From: Thermoplasmata archaeon
Lineage (GTDB): Archaea; Thermoplasmatota; Thermoplasmata; Methanomassiliicoccales; Methanomethylophilaceae
DNA: 64,000 nucleotides
Assembly: GCA_015063245.1 (NCBI GenBank)
Contig: SUSV01000003.1
Span: 34,751 to 98,750 of the forward strand
Reading direction: 5' to 3'
In this document: in pieces, positions 35,596-45,105 of the stretch
How the letters are laid out: the number at the start of each line of letters is the position of its first letter
Numbering within the stretch: the first letter of the stretch is position 1
The notes under the pieces: model-generated
What the model saw: the letters and a program-made list of their open reading frames with translations, nothing else
Told to the model about the DNA's origin: nothing
The model's database searches: none
Translations under genes and position numbers: made by a program

Positions 35596-38500
35596 GTGAA
35601 AACAAGTATGAAAATACTGGCCGCGATCATCGTGGCCTTAGCAGTATTCATCCCCCTCTCGATGTCCGACTCGGACGAAGCGGTCGTCACAGACACCAGC
35701 GAGTTCGAGACCATCGGTGAGTTGGCGGAGGGTGAAATCGGAGGTGTAATCGACTCCGATAGAACCTACACAGACGAAATGACGATCGTCGCTCCTGTGA
35801 CGATCGAAAAGAATGTCACACTCACATTCAGCAGCGGATCATCGCTCGATTTGGGCTTCATGGTTGGCATGGAACCCATTTCGATCACAGGTTCGGAGGG
35901 AAGCACCATTCTCCTCAAAGAGGGTTCAGCCCTTATTGTCGCTGGAAAGGAACTGCCCATTTCCGATGACACTGAGATCGGCATAAACGGAAAGATTAGC
36001 TATGGTATCTCGGGAGTACTTCCCAGTGTCATGAAACCCCCCATGAATGTCACTTTCAAGATCAATGCTTCCGTAGACGCCGGTACAGTCATCTCTGTTA
36101 ACGAGATCCCGATTAAATTCGAGGGGGAGACCGAATTCTACGCCGAGGTAACTATCATTCTCAATGAGCTGCCTACAGACTCCGACATATCAAAGCTCGA
36201 TGCGAAAGTCTCTGTCAATGCAACACTGACAGCTGGAAAGATCAGCCTGGGAGCAGCCACGCTCGATTCAGCGAAGTTAACATTCAAGGGTGACGTAACA
36301 ACACCCAAGAACAACAAGACCGAGTTCTTCGTAGGAACAGTTAGCATGAGTTCCGATGCCTCGGTCACCGTATATGACGAAGAAAACATGATAAGCCCCA
36401 TCACAATAGTCCTCAAGTCAGAACTCAAGGACGGAAAGCTCGAGATCAAGGGATTCGAGGACCTCATGAGTGATGGTTTCAGTTTCGAGAACCTCAAGAA
36501 GGTCGTCCTCAACCTCAACGGAGAGGCGAGCGGAAGCATCACCGTCAAGAAGATCGATATCAATGACGAAAGCTACATCGAGAACCTCAAGCTGAGCGCA
36601 GAGGCCAGCATCAAGGACAAGGTCGCCAAGCAGGAGGTCGCATTATCTATCGGAAAGTTCGTCGGAGTACTCAGTCCTGAAGAAGGAAGCAAAGTGAATG
36701 TATCCGTTTCCGACATCAAGCTGGCAGAGGCCTCAAGCATTTACCTGAGCAAATTCTCATTCGGCGATTTCCTTGATTTCGTCGAGGTCAAGATCATGCC
36801 CATCATCGGACCCATCTTCAGTCCTGAAGAGTCGGTTGATGATGAAGACGTTTATTACGGTTTGATCGGACAGGAGATCACAGGCAGGGCCCCCATAACG
36901 ATTCCCGAAGGAATCGAAGAAGCCGTTCTGGAATTGGCAGAAGAGGATGATGAGGGAGTCGATCCCGAGGTCATCATGGAGCTCGTAATGGAAGCTCTCG
37001 TGCTCATCAAGGATGTCAAGGCAGAACTCGGAGTGACTCTCTCGGTCGGAGAGTTCGTACTCGATGGTGTTGGTACCGAGGGTCAGAAGGTAGATGTTTC
37101 CGGAAAGGGAATCTCCATCGGACCCAAGGTCGGATACGACCAGGGCCCCGACATGTCCTATGTGATGAAGGTCGACAGCCTCAAGGTAAATATGGATGTC
37201 GGCTTCATTCTCAATGCCGAGCTCAAGGGATTCAAGGCAGAGGTCAAGATCGACACGACCCTCGACTTCGCAGAGGAGAAGATCGAAGGAGAGATCACTG
37301 CAGCAATCGATGTGGAGAGCCTCGATTTCAAGTACATCGACCGCGGCAACGCCGCATACGTTTCACTTTCCAAGTTCCATATCGGAGCCGAGCTGAGCCT
37401 CAAGGACAACGACCTGAAGGCAAGCGCATCGATAACCGGAAGCGCAAACGTCAAGATCTTCGAAAGCAACGCAATCGTTGCCGAGATATCAGTGAAGGAC
37501 GCCAAGCTCGGAGCCAGCTACGACTTCGGTGAGTTCAACATCATGGCTCCCGAGATCCCCGAGTTCGATCCATCGAAACTGGAGATCGAGTCGCTGTCCG
37601 CAGGTATCAAGGTGACCACACAGGGAATCACAATCGAGATCACCAAGATCAATGTCAATCTCGAAGATATGATCCTGACCGCAGACAAAGTGACACTCGA
37701 CGGAGTCGCAGCGTACAGTGAGGATGTCGCATCAGTCAAGGCGACTCTCAACGGCGTCAAGATGCCCTTGGGAGAAGGCTCCTTGCCTGCGATTCAGTCA
37801 GGGGAGATCACCATCGTCATGGCCAACGGTGCGAAGATCGTCGACAAGTTCGAATTCAAGGATGGAGTGGCCAATGAGAACATTACCGTCTCAGGCGGAG
37901 ACGTCTATTATTACGAGGCGCTCCCTGTGGAGATGATTGAGGTTATGAAATACGGAATGGAATGGAACCTCAAGGTCAGCGGAAAAGGAAAGCTCATCTT
38001 TGATGAAGTATACACTGAACAGATGAATCTTCAGGGTACGGTCTATGCGCTCGAATATATCGAAACCGCGGATGAGGCGCATGATATCTCCATCAGGGAC
38101 GAATATGGTGCATACGCAGGATTCGTTTCAATCACCGACAACGACGCCAAGAAGATGAAGGTGGTCGCAGCGACCGGTTATGAGCTTGTCGAGAGTTCGT
38201 ACAGCGGATTCAAAGTCGGCAAGAACGGCTACATCGAGGTCGATGAACCGGATTCTGTCATCTCGGCAACCTGCAGCGGAGAAGAGTACACGGTCAAGTT
38301 CGACAACGGTAAATCCTTCAAGACAGAATATGGGAAACCGATCGACATGGAAGTCGATCCCGATGTAATCTATGTCCTCGATTCCGACGGAGAGGAGTTC
38401 GGTACGGTATCGGGAGGCTTCTGGAGCGTCGGAAAATACGATGTACCTAAGAACATCAACCTCAGGCTTGTCAAGGCAGAGACCATCGAGCCAATCCCTG

Positions 38501-38991
38501 ATAAGGAGTTCGAGTCTGATTCCGATGACATCTTCTTCGAATCACCCGCAGTCGGACAGAAAGTCATCGTCAAGACGCCTTCCAAGATGAAGTTCGTCGT
38601 CGAGGGCAAGCACGGTGCGTTCACCGACGGTGTCAAGATCACCAACAAGGAGACCAAGTTCGACGGAAAGAAGGCATTCGAGATCACCGCAAACGGAGAT
38701 GTTGTCGCGAAGTTCCCCGTGAAGAACGACAAGGTCACCGTCTCGCACGTGATCAACGGAGCACCTCTGGAGATGACCGGAACCTATGAGGTCGACGAGA
38801 AGGGACAGACCTACCTCGTGGTGCCTCTGGAGAGTTACTCGACATATGTCCTGAGCACCTCATCCGGTTCATCCGGTTCTGACGACGGTGGAATCAGCGG
38901 AGTGACCATCGCGATCATCGCGATCGTCGTCCTTCTGGTAGCTGGCGGAGTCGCGTTCTTCGTGATCAAGAACAAGAAGACCTCAGCCTGA
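35596..38991 (+). CDS. Large secreted, C-terminally anchored surface protein
   Basis: An 1,131-residue protein. The GTG at 35596 is chosen because an ideal AGGAGGT lies 6 bases upstream; it leads into a signal peptide (SMKILAAIIVALAVFIPLSM). The body is acidic and built of repeated beta-strand segments of the type G-x-I-x-x-(A/G)-x-x-x-L-x-S. Many recur (VKMPLGEG-, LSVGEFVLDGVG-, SIGKFVGVLS-like), suggesting a beta-solenoid or lipid-transfer-like extended fold. A Ser/Gly linker (SSGSSGSDDGG) precedes a transmembrane helix (VTIAIIAIVVLLVAGGVAFF) and a short basic tail. I do not recognise a family; adhesin or S-layer-associated roles are guesses. A strong terminator follows. Confidence 0.75.
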   Translation: MKTSMKILAAIIVALAVFIPLSMSDSDEAVVTDTSEFETIGELAEGEIGGVIDSDRTYTDEMTIVAPVTIEKNVTLTFSSGSSLDLGFMVGMEPISITGSEGSTILLKEGSALIVAGKELPISDDTEIGINGKISYGISGVLPSVMKPPMNVTFKINASVDAGTVISVNEIPIKFEGETEFYAEVTIILNELPTDSDISKLDAKVSVNATLTAGKISLGAATLDSAKLTFKGDVTTPKNNKTEFFVGTVSMSSDASVTVYDEENMISPITIVLKSELKDGKLEIKGFEDLMSDGFSFENLKKVVLNLNGEASGSITVKKIDINDESYIENLKLSAEASIKDKVAKQEVALSIGKFVGVLSPEEGSKVNVSVSDIKLAEASSIYLSKFSFGDFLDFVEVKIMPIIGPIFSPEESVDDEDVYYGLIGQEITGRAPITIPEGIEEAVLELAEEDDEGVDPEVIMELVMEALVLIKDVKAELGVTLSVGEFVLDGVGTEGQKVDVSGKGISIGPKVGYDQGPDMSYVMKVDSLKVNMDVGFILNAELKGFKAEVKIDTTLDFAEEKIEGEITAAIDVESLDFKYIDRGNAAYVSLSKFHIGAELSLKDNDLKASASITGSANVKIFESNAIVAEISVKDAKLGASYDFGEFNIMAPEIPEFDPSKLEIESLSAGIKVTTQGITIEITKINVNLEDMILTADKVTLDGVAAYSEDVASVKATLNGVKMPLGEGSLPAIQSGEITIVMANGAKIVDKFEFKDGVANENITVSGGDVYYYEALPVEMIEVMKYGMEWNLKVSGKGKLIFDEVYTEQMNLQGTVYALEYIETADEAHDISIRDEYGAYAGFVSITDNDAKKMKVVAATGYELVESSYSGFKVGKNGYIEVDEPDSVISATCSGEEYTVKFDNGKSFKTEYGKPIDMEVDPDVIYVLDSDGEEFGTVSGGFWSVGKYDVPKNINLRLVKAETIEPIPDKEFESDSDDIFFESPAVGQKVIVKTPSKMKFVVEGKHGAFTDGVKITNKETKFDGKKAFEITANGDVVAKFPVKNDKVTVSHVINGAPLEMTGTYEVDEKGQTYLVVPLESYSTYVLSTSSGSSGSDDGGISGVTIAIIAIVVLLVAGGVAFFVIKNKKTSA

Positions 38992-39013
38992 TAACCTTTA
39001 AGTAAACCTCTTA

Positions 39014-39037
39014 CCCGCCTTCGGGCGGGTTTTTTTC
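39014..39037 (+). terminator. Intrinsic-type terminator
   Basis: CCCGCC (39014-39019), TTCG loop and GGCGGG (39024-39029) form a perfect 6-base GC stem followed by seven T. It looks like a classical bacterial intrinsic terminator; in archaea the T-run alone can terminate. It ends the surface-protein transcript before the ABC-transporter operon. Confidence 0.85.
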
Positions 39038-39125
39038 TATTCTTATTTCAGCCAAGGTACTCTGATTTAGTAGCACGAATCTTAAAATAGTGTTACCATA
39101 ATCGGGTATTACGAAAAATTAAATC

Positions 39126-40649
39126 GTGTTACTTCGAGGAGTTGAGAATATTAACACTAAGATCCTAATCGCGGTGGCCGTTGTCGCCATCGCGGCAGTC
39201 GGAGCCGTCGTTTATATGAATATGGATGGCGACGAGGAAGATGATTTCAGCATCTCCGGATACCCGGATACTTACATGACCGTGCTGGGCAATGCCAACG
39301 GCGACCTGGTCATCGACGCCGATGATGCGGCGGTCATACAGCAGCTTATCGATTCAGATTCTGATTACAAGTATTCCAAATACTACATGTATGACGCCAA
39401 TTTCGACAAGAAGATCGACGGCAAGGATGTGGAGAAGGTCAACGCCATCGTCGCTGCCCAGGAGAGTGGCGACTGGTCCGCCGTAGGGAATGTGTACTAC
39501 GTCAACGTCGACTACGACATCGCATCCTATGACATGACCAAAGGTGACAAGGTCATTACGCTCATCGCACCCCCTCTCGATACGGTTCTTGCGATCGGAG
39601 GAAGGGATCTGGTCGTCGGTACAGATAACAGGATCACAACCGGAAAATACCATCCCGAGTACGCATCGGTCTTCGACTTCGACAATCTGATCGACGTCGG
39701 GGACTGCAAGGAGCCCTCGACCGAGAGGATCACCAACGCCTCCGTGAAGTACGGCGCGGTTAACGTGGTCTGCGGTACCAAGGATTCATACGGACCCACG
39801 ATGGAGTCCACATTCAAGGGCACCAACGTTCAGGTAATCAGGATCGCCTCCTGGGAGTTCGGAGGAACACTGTACGGACTCCACACGCTCGGTTTCCTCC
39901 TGAAGAAGGTCGACGGAGCATTGGATTATTACAATCAGTACATGGAGATCGAGAACGAGGTCCAGAAGATCGTCAAGTCGGTCCCCGGCGACAAGAGGTC
40001 CGAAGGCAAGGTCGGCGCAGCCGCCGCCTACGGATACCTGGATGAGATATCGCTCCTCGGAGAGTACACGGGGGAGTACGCCAACCTGATGGTCCTTGAC
40101 CCCTACGATTCCGGAGGGAAGTACCTCGGAGGCATGTCCGGAGGACACGGCAACACCATCACAGAGGAAGGGGTGATTGCGATGTACCAGCAGCACAACC
40201 TGGAGAACCTCGTTCTGATGGTCGGTACCCCCTTCCAGGTCAGTGCAGCATCGGGTGATGCACAATCATCGGCGGCATACATCAAGTCGATATACAGCAA
40301 ATGGGACCGTACGATCGGGCTCGATACGATGCCTGGTCTCAACATGTGCATCGCAGGATACTCCTTCAGCTCGGGGGTCTCCGAGGTCCTCAACCAGATG
40401 ATCCTCTGCTACTATCTCTACAACGAGGAGTTCCTCTTCAATTTCGGATTCGAGACGCAGAAGCAGGCACAGGACAAGCTCGCAGAGTACGTCGACTGGT
40501 ACTGCCAATCTATCGGAATCGATGACGGATGGAGTTTCTACGGCGAAGAGAACGGCGGAAAGGCCGGCACCCGCGGAATGAATCTCCTCTACTGCGGAGT
40601 GGACGATGAGAGGAACATCATGTACGGGCTGAAGAACGGCTCGATATGA
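39126..40649 (+). CDS. ABC transporter substrate-binding protein with dockerin-like module
   Basis: A 507-residue membrane-tethered solute-binding protein of the iron-siderophore/cobalamin type (VITLIAPPLDTVLAIGGRDLVVGTD; later a typical two-lobe fold). An N-terminal hydrophobic helix (ILIAVAVVAIAAVGAVVYM) acts as signal or anchor. Between anchor and binding domain lies a dockerin-like pair of calcium loops: NANGDLVIDADDAAVI and DANFDKKIDGKDVEKV (about residues 56-110). The GTG at 39126 is the likely start; an ATT at 39150 behind GAGGAG is an alternative. It heads an operon with permease and ATPase, 15 bases upstream of the former. Confidence 0.85.
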   Translation: MLLRGVENINTKILIAVAVVAIAAVGAVVYMNMDGDEEDDFSISGYPDTYMTVLGNANGDLVIDADDAAVIQQLIDSDSDYKYSKYYMYDANFDKKIDGKDVEKVNAIVAAQESGDWSAVGNVYYVNVDYDIASYDMTKGDKVITLIAPPLDTVLAIGGRDLVVGTDNRITTGKYHPEYASVFDFDNLIDVGDCKEPSTERITNASVKYGAVNVVCGTKDSYGPTMESTFKGTNVQVIRIASWEFGGTLYGLHTLGFLLKKVDGALDYYNQYMEIENEVQKIVKSVPGDKRSEGKVGAAAAYGYLDEISLLGEYTGEYANLMVLDPYDSGGKYLGGMSGGHGNTITEEGVIAMYQQHNLENLVLMVGTPFQVSAASGDAQSSAAYIKSIYSKWDRTIGLDTMPGLNMCIAGYSFSSGVSEVLNQMILCYYLYNEEFLFNFGFETQKQAQDKLAEYVDWYCQSIGIDDGWSFYGEENGGKAGTRGMNLLYCGVDDERNIMYGLKNGSI

Positions 40650-40664
40650 GGGGATGAAAAAGGA

Positions 40665-41813
40665 ATGGCGATCGAAGCCTTGGAGAATCTGGCTGAGAGG
40701 CTCAGGGGTGCCCTGAGCCTGTCCAAGACCCTGGAGCGTTCCGACGGGGAATCCGATGAGGATTACGTCTACAGGGAATACAAGGTCGCCACCTTCTCCA
40801 AGGTGCTGTTCCTTCTCTCATTCGTCCTCCTCTTCATCATCCTGGTGGGGTACAGGGTAACGCTCGGTGAGTACGACATCGGATTCATCGACGTGTACTC
40901 CACCATCTGGAAGCATATCACGGATTCCATCGATCCTAACGATATGGATGAGCTCCTCGACGACAATGTCGTCTGGGAGCAGCGCATGCCACGCATCCTG
41001 ACGGCCGTCCTCGTGGGAATAGGCCTTGCAGCGGCAGGTGCCGCGATGCAGAGCATGATGAAGAATCCCTTGGCGGATCCCTATACCACCGGTATATCCT
41101 CGGGTGCGCTGTTCGGCGCCACCCTCGCCATGACCGCCGGATTCACCCTTATCAGCGGCTACTACGGACGTGTCCTCAACGCATTCATCTTCGCCCTCGT
41201 CCCTGCACTATTCATCGTACTTTTATCAAAATGGAAGAGGCCTTCCCCTGCGATGATGATCCTGGTCGGTATCGCGATCATGTACATCTTCAATGCGTTC
41301 CAGTCCTACATGATGCTAAGGGCGGATCCGAATTCCGCATCCAGTGTGTACACGTGGAGCGTCGGGAGCATAGGGATGACCACATGGGAGCAGATCCCGA
41401 TCATCGCTTTCATCTCGATCACGGGATTCATCTGCCTGTTCCTGATGACCCGCATCCTCAATGCGCTCAACTCGGGTGATGCATATGCAAAATCTCTGGG
41501 GATTAACGTCAATCATGTACGCATAGTCTGTCTCGTCATCATCTCTCTTGTTGCGGCAGGCATCGTATCCTTCACAGGGATAATCGGCTTCATCGGACTG
41601 GTATCACCGCATATCGCGCGTATCTTCGTCGGTTCGGACAACCGCATATTGCTCCCGGCATCCGCGCTCATCGGTGCATGCATGATGCTCATCTGCGACG
41701 TCGTCGGATTCCTCATAATCGGGATGTCGCTGCAGATCGGAATCATCACCGCAATGATCGGCGGTCCGCTGTTCATGATAATCCTCATAGCACAGAAGAA
41801 GGAGGTGTGGTGA
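40665..41813 (+). CDS. FecCD-type iron ABC transporter permease
   Basis: A 382-residue permease of the BtuC/FecCD family, about ten transmembrane helices. Conserved segments are QRMPRILTAVLVGIGLAAAGAAMQ, NPLADPYTTGISSGA and FTGIIGFIGLVSPHIAR. It has an unusual 60-residue soluble, acidic N-terminal extension before the first helix. The ATG is preceded by AAAAAGGA. The stop overlaps the ATPase start by one base (TGATG), so translation is coupled. Substrate is likely a ferric chelate, haem or corrinoid; the genes do not decide which. Confidence 0.93.
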   Translation: MAIEALENLAERLRGALSLSKTLERSDGESDEDYVYREYKVATFSKVLFLLSFVLLFIILVGYRVTLGEYDIGFIDVYSTIWKHITDSIDPNDMDELLDDNVVWEQRMPRILTAVLVGIGLAAAGAAMQSMMKNPLADPYTTGISSGALFGATLAMTAGFTLISGYYGRVLNAFIFALVPALFIVLLSKWKRPSPAMMILVGIAIMYIFNAFQSYMMLRADPNSASSVYTWSVGSIGMTTWEQIPIIAFISITGFICLFLMTRILNALNSGDAYAKSLGINVNHVRIVCLVIISLVAAGIVSFTGIIGFIGLVSPHIARIFVGSDNRILLPASALIGACMMLICDVVGFLIIGMSLQIGIITAMIGGPLFMIILIAQKKEVW

Positions 41814-42604
41814 TGGCGATACACGTCGAAGGGCTCGGTGCAAGATACGGGAAGTTCAGGGTCTGGGAGAACATCAATCTGGATATTGATGAGCCGGGTC
41901 TTGTCGGTATACTCGGGCCGAACGGGGTCGGGAAGTCAACTCTCATGTATGCCCTCAACAAGATCATAGAGCCCTCTGAAGGCTCAGTCCTCATCGACGG
42001 GGTGGATGTCAAGGATATGGATTACAAGGACATCGCCAAGATCGTAGCGTATGTTCCGCAACAGTCCAACGAGACGTTCTCCATGTCCGTCCTCGATACC
42101 GTCCTAATGGGGCGCTATCCCGTGTCCGGATTCACCACGTCGAGGGAGGATGTGAGGATCGCCACACGCTGTCTGAAGATGATGGGGATAACCGATCTCG
42201 CCATGAGGAAGTTCAACGAATTATCGGCAGGGCAGCATCAGAAGGTGATGATAGCCAGGGGTCTGGCACAGCAGCCGAAGATCCTTCTCCTCGATGAACC
42301 TACCTCGAATCTCGACGTATACCATCAGGTCTATGTGATGAAGCTCCTGAGGGATATCGCGAAGGAGAATGGCATAATCGTCATCGTCATCTGCCATGAT
42401 CTGAATGTCGCATCCAGGTTCGCGGACCGTCTCATCCTCATGTCCAAGGGGGAGATAGTCGCAGACGGCCCTGCCGGATCCGTGATCACGAAGGAGAACA
42501 TCAAGGACGTCTACAACATGGATTCGGACGTCGTCGATGTGGATGGGAGGCCATACGTGATCTTCCATGTGGATGAGAGCATCAGGTCCGAAGGCCTGAT
42601 GTGA
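41813..42604 (+). CDS. Iron-type ABC transporter ATPase
   Basis: A 263-residue ATP-binding subunit of the FepC/BtuD type. Walker A GPNGVGKST, Q-loop YVPQQ, signature LSAGQHQ and Walker B ILLLDEPTSNLD are all intact, as is the switch histidine (VICHD). The ATG at 41813 overlaps the permease stop and is preceded by GGAGGTG. It powers import by the permease and binding protein encoded upstream. The last gene of the operon; the rubredoxin-MBL gene converges 80 bases later. Confidence 0.95.
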   Translation: MAIHVEGLGARYGKFRVWENINLDIDEPGLVGILGPNGVGKSTLMYALNKIIEPSEGSVLIDGVDVKDMDYKDIAKIVAYVPQQSNETFSMSVLDTVLMGRYPVSGFTTSREDVRIATRCLKMMGITDLAMRKFNELSAGQHQKVMIARGLAQQPKILLLDEPTSNLDVYHQVYVMKLLRDIAKENGIIVIVICHDLNVASRFADRLILMSKGEIVADGPAGSVITKENIKDVYNMDSDVVDVDGRPYVIFHVDESIRSEGLM

Positions 42605-42686
42605 TGATTGTTTCCGCAATGTGTGGTCAAAAACTTTCGGTCCGAAGAGGTTTGGATGAGGTCGGCGGAGTAATCCGCCGACGGCC

Positions 42687-43643
42687 TCATGCCTTGTTGA
42701 ATTTGGTTTTGTCGTTCCTGCATCTGGGGCAGTGCCAGTCATCCGGCAGCTCCTCGAACGGGGTTCCGGGCGGGATGCCGTTCTTCGGATCGCCGACAGC
42801 AGGGTCGTACACGTATCCGCATATCGAGCACACATACCTGCCCGTGGGGGTCTTGTAGACGATCTCCCCTATGGGGATGGTCTCCGGTGGGTTGTCGAGG
42901 TCGATGACCTTCCTGTTCTCCAGGTTCTCATAGCCGAGAGGCGTATGGGTGGACAGGTACACGGTCGGATTGTTCCTTATGAACTCGCGAACGTTGTCCA
43001 TCGTGGCCCTGGCGGCCTCCAGGTCCTCGAAGACCACGGACAGCTTGTTCGCGTAGAGGGCCTCGTCGGTGTATGTGATGTCGCCGTGCATCATGTAGTA
43101 CAATCCGTCATCCTCAGCGACGATTATGCTGTTGCCCTTGGTGTGGCCCTTGGCCTCGATGAAATAGATGCCGTCGATGATCTTCTTGCACGCGGGGAAG
43201 TTCTTGTAGGGCCCGTCGTCGTACTTCACACGGATGATGTTGTCCCCCTCGAGGCCCAGCGCATCGGCATCCTCTGGCGAGATGTACACCTTAGCGTTGG
43301 GGAAGCTGCGGATCTCTCCTGTATGGTCCTCGTGCTTGTGCGTGATGAGTATGCGCGTGACCTGCTCCGGGGAATAACCGAGGTCCTTCAGGGCCGAGAC
43401 GTAATCCGTTATGCGGCTGCCCACACAGATCAGGGCATCCTTGTCCGGGACCGTGTCCGGTGACTCCTTAGGCAATCCAGTATCCACCAGGATGACCTCG
43501 TCGCCGGTGTCGATGACGTAGTTCTGAAGGCTGGAACGGTACTTGACGTTCGCATCGTAGGCTTCGACCCCTTCCTCTCCGCCCATTGCGAAGGGCTGCG
43601 TCGCGAAGCCGTTCTCGGAGAACTTCACTGCTTGGATCTTCAT
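42687..43643 (-). CDS. Metallo-beta-lactamase-fold protein with C-terminal rubredoxin
   Basis: A 318-residue protein. The MBL domain has the metal motif THKHEDH near residue 100, a GHTKGNS histidine and a HGD aspartate. The last 45 residues form a rubredoxin ([15 protein letters not shown] ... WHCPRC). The arrangement resembles flavodiiron proteins without flavodoxin, or MBL hydrolases with an electron-transfer tail; whether the metal site is di-iron or zinc is unknown. It is the last gene of a run with a small winged-helix gene and a ferritin-like gene, suggesting oxygen or peroxide defence, an inference from context. Confidence 0.87.
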   Translation of the reverse strand: MKIQAVKFSENGFATQPFAMGGEEGVEAYDANVKYRSSLQNYVIDTGDEVILVDTGLPKESPDTVPDKDALICVGSRITDYVSALKDLGYSPEQVTRILITHKHEDHTGEIRSFPNAKVYISPEDADALGLEGDNIIRVKYDDGPYKNFPACKKIIDGIYFIEAKGHTKGNSIIVAEDDGLYYMMHGDITYTDEALYANKLSVVFEDLEAARATMDNVREFIRNNPTVYLSTHTPLGYENLENRKVIDLDNPPETIPIGEIVYKTPTGRYVCSICGYVYDPAVGDPKNGIPPGTPFEELPDDWHCPRCRNDKTKFNKA

Positions 43644-43652
43644 CAGAATGCC

Positions 43653-43835
43653 TCACTTCTGCGCAGGTTCCCATTTGCACCTTACGGGCGATACGATGGT
43701 GCCGTCCTTCTTCATCGCGGCGAACTCCTTGTCCACGACCTTCCTATCGAGACAGGTGAGCTCTGCGACCTTTCCTGCGGCGAGAGGCTCGCCTGCCTTC
43801 TTCATGGCTTCCAGAATGATCTCCCTGTCGCTCAT
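43653..43835 (-). CDS. Small winged-helix protein
   Basis: A 60-residue basic protein with a helix-turn-helix/winged-helix pattern: ILEAMKKAGEPLAAGKVAELT then DRKVVDKEFAAMKKDGTIVSPVRCKW. Such minimal winged helices occur in archaeal regulators and as free domains. It lies 9 bases after the ferritin-like gene and 9 bases before the MBL-rubredoxin gene on the same strand, so it is probably co-transcribed and may regulate the operon. It is short but has good codon usage. Confidence 0.72.
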   Translation of the reverse strand: MSDREIILEAMKKAGEPLAAGKVAELTCLDRKVVDKEFAAMKKDGTIVSPVRCKWEPAQK

Positions 43836-43844
43836 GTCCTCATC

Positions 43845-44303
43845 TCAGAGCTGCCTCAGGATCCAGTTCTGGGCACCGATGCACTCGATGAGCTCCAGCT
43901 GCTGCTCTCCCCAGTACATGTCCTCTTCCTCATCCTGGTAGTACTCCTTCAGGATGTCGAATGTTGTGTAGTCGTCCCTGGCCTCTTCCACGAGGGTCTT
44001 CAGGAACGCGAGTCCGTCCTTGGACACCTGGAGGTCGTACTTGATCCACTCGATGGGGTCCTTTGTAACAAAGCCCTCCTTCTTGGCCTCGAGCTTCACA
44101 TCTCCGCCCAGGTCGAGGATGCGGTCGATGCATTTGACGACGTATCCCCTCTCCTCCTCCGCGTGCTCGGCGTACTTCTCCTCGAGCTTGGAGAATCCGG
44201 CGGCCCCGAAGATCCTGGACTGTATGGCGTGTCCGTCCGCCTGCTGTGAGAGTTCCGTCACGATTATCTGCATTCCCTTGATAAGCTTGTCATTATCTGC
44301 CAT
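43845..44303 (-). CDS. Ferritin-like (bacterioferritin-type) diiron protein
   Basis: A 152-residue four-helix protein. Diiron-type acidic/histidine positions appear in AEHAEEERGYV (helix 2, E-x-x-H-like) and in DEEEDMYWGEQQLELIECIG (helix 4), with a partner glutamate early (VTELSQQADGHAIQ). It resembles bacterioferritin/DPS-like iron-storage or peroxide-detoxifying proteins. It is the first gene of the run with a winged-helix protein and the MBL-rubredoxin protein. The iron ABC importer lies just downstream on the opposite strand, so iron uptake and storage genes are clustered. Confidence 0.82.
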   Translation of the reverse strand: MADNDKLIKGMQIIVTELSQQADGHAIQSRIFGAAGFSKLEEKYAEHAEEERGYVVKCIDRILDLGGDVKLEAKKEGFVTKDPIEWIKYDLQVSKDGLAFLKTLVEEARDDYTTFDILKEYYQDEEEDMYWGEQQLELIECIGAQNWILRQL

Positions 44304-44414
44304 TTTATCACCGTTAGAACAAGGGTGAACCTTAGCCTACACCACGGAATCATGCGATTTAATGGATTCTAAGAGGAGAGCATCCCCTCTTTAGGATTCG
44401 GATGAAATGTAAAG

Positions 44415-44963
44415 TCATCCTAGAAGATAGCGGTGCAGGGGGTATGGAAGGCTCTTGATCGCCAATGCATGAACGGACTCCATATCCATCGGCTCGGGGT
44501 CATTGAGCCAGGAGTACAGGAATCTGCAGATCCCGTAGCAGTATATCCTCACAAGATCCGCCGTATCAGGCGGAAGGGCCTCTCCTTCGGAGCTCCTGAC
44601 GACCTCCTCAGTGAGGGATTCCGTCGTGATCTCCTCCATCGCGCCGATCAGCTCGTCGCTCCCTATGACATCGGACAGGGCATTCGTCACGAACAGGGAA
44701 TCTGTCCTGAGGTACACCAGCCAATCATGGAGCGCATCCCTCCATTGGTAGCCACCGATGCCTATCTTCGAGGCAATCTCATGGCTTCTCTCCCTGTATA
44801 TCCATCTGATGAGATCGTCCTTGTTCCTGAAATGGTTGTAGAACGTCTGCACCGAGACGCCGCAGTGCTCTGCGATGTCGGACACGGAGATCCTTCCCGG
44901 TCTTGATGTCAGAAGGTCGATGAAAGAATCCGCTATCGCGGTCTTTGTACTGCCGGGAATCAT
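44415..44963 (-). CDS. TetR/AcrR family regulator
   Basis: A 182-residue repressor. The N-terminal DNA-binding domain has the standard pattern IADSFIDLLTSRPGRISVSDIAEHCGVSVQTFYNHFRNKDDLI (helix-turn-helix at about residues 26-48), and the helical C-terminal ligand domain follows. The effector and targets are unknown. It lies between the ferritin-like gene and a divergent GNAT gene, either of which could be controlled. The ATG at 44963 is the only sensible start. Confidence 0.9.
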   Translation of the reverse strand: MIPGSTKTAIADSFIDLLTSRPGRISVSDIAEHCGVSVQTFYNHFRNKDDLIRWIYRERSHEIASKIGIGGYQWRDALHDWLVYLRTDSLFVTNALSDVIGSDELIGAMEEITTESLTEEVVRSSEGEALPPDTADLVRIYCYGICRFLYSWLNDPEPMDMESVHALAIKSLPYPLHRYLLG

Positions 44964-45105
44964 GCTGCTCCGCTCCTTGATTGGATAACAGATGGTCGTT
45001 TTAAGTTGTTTTCACGGCTCAGCGATTTGATAAAGGACGTCTTTCCTAAAGGTCCATAGGGCATTTCGGCAAAAGATATATCAAAAGATGGAGCTAGAAA
45101 CTAGC

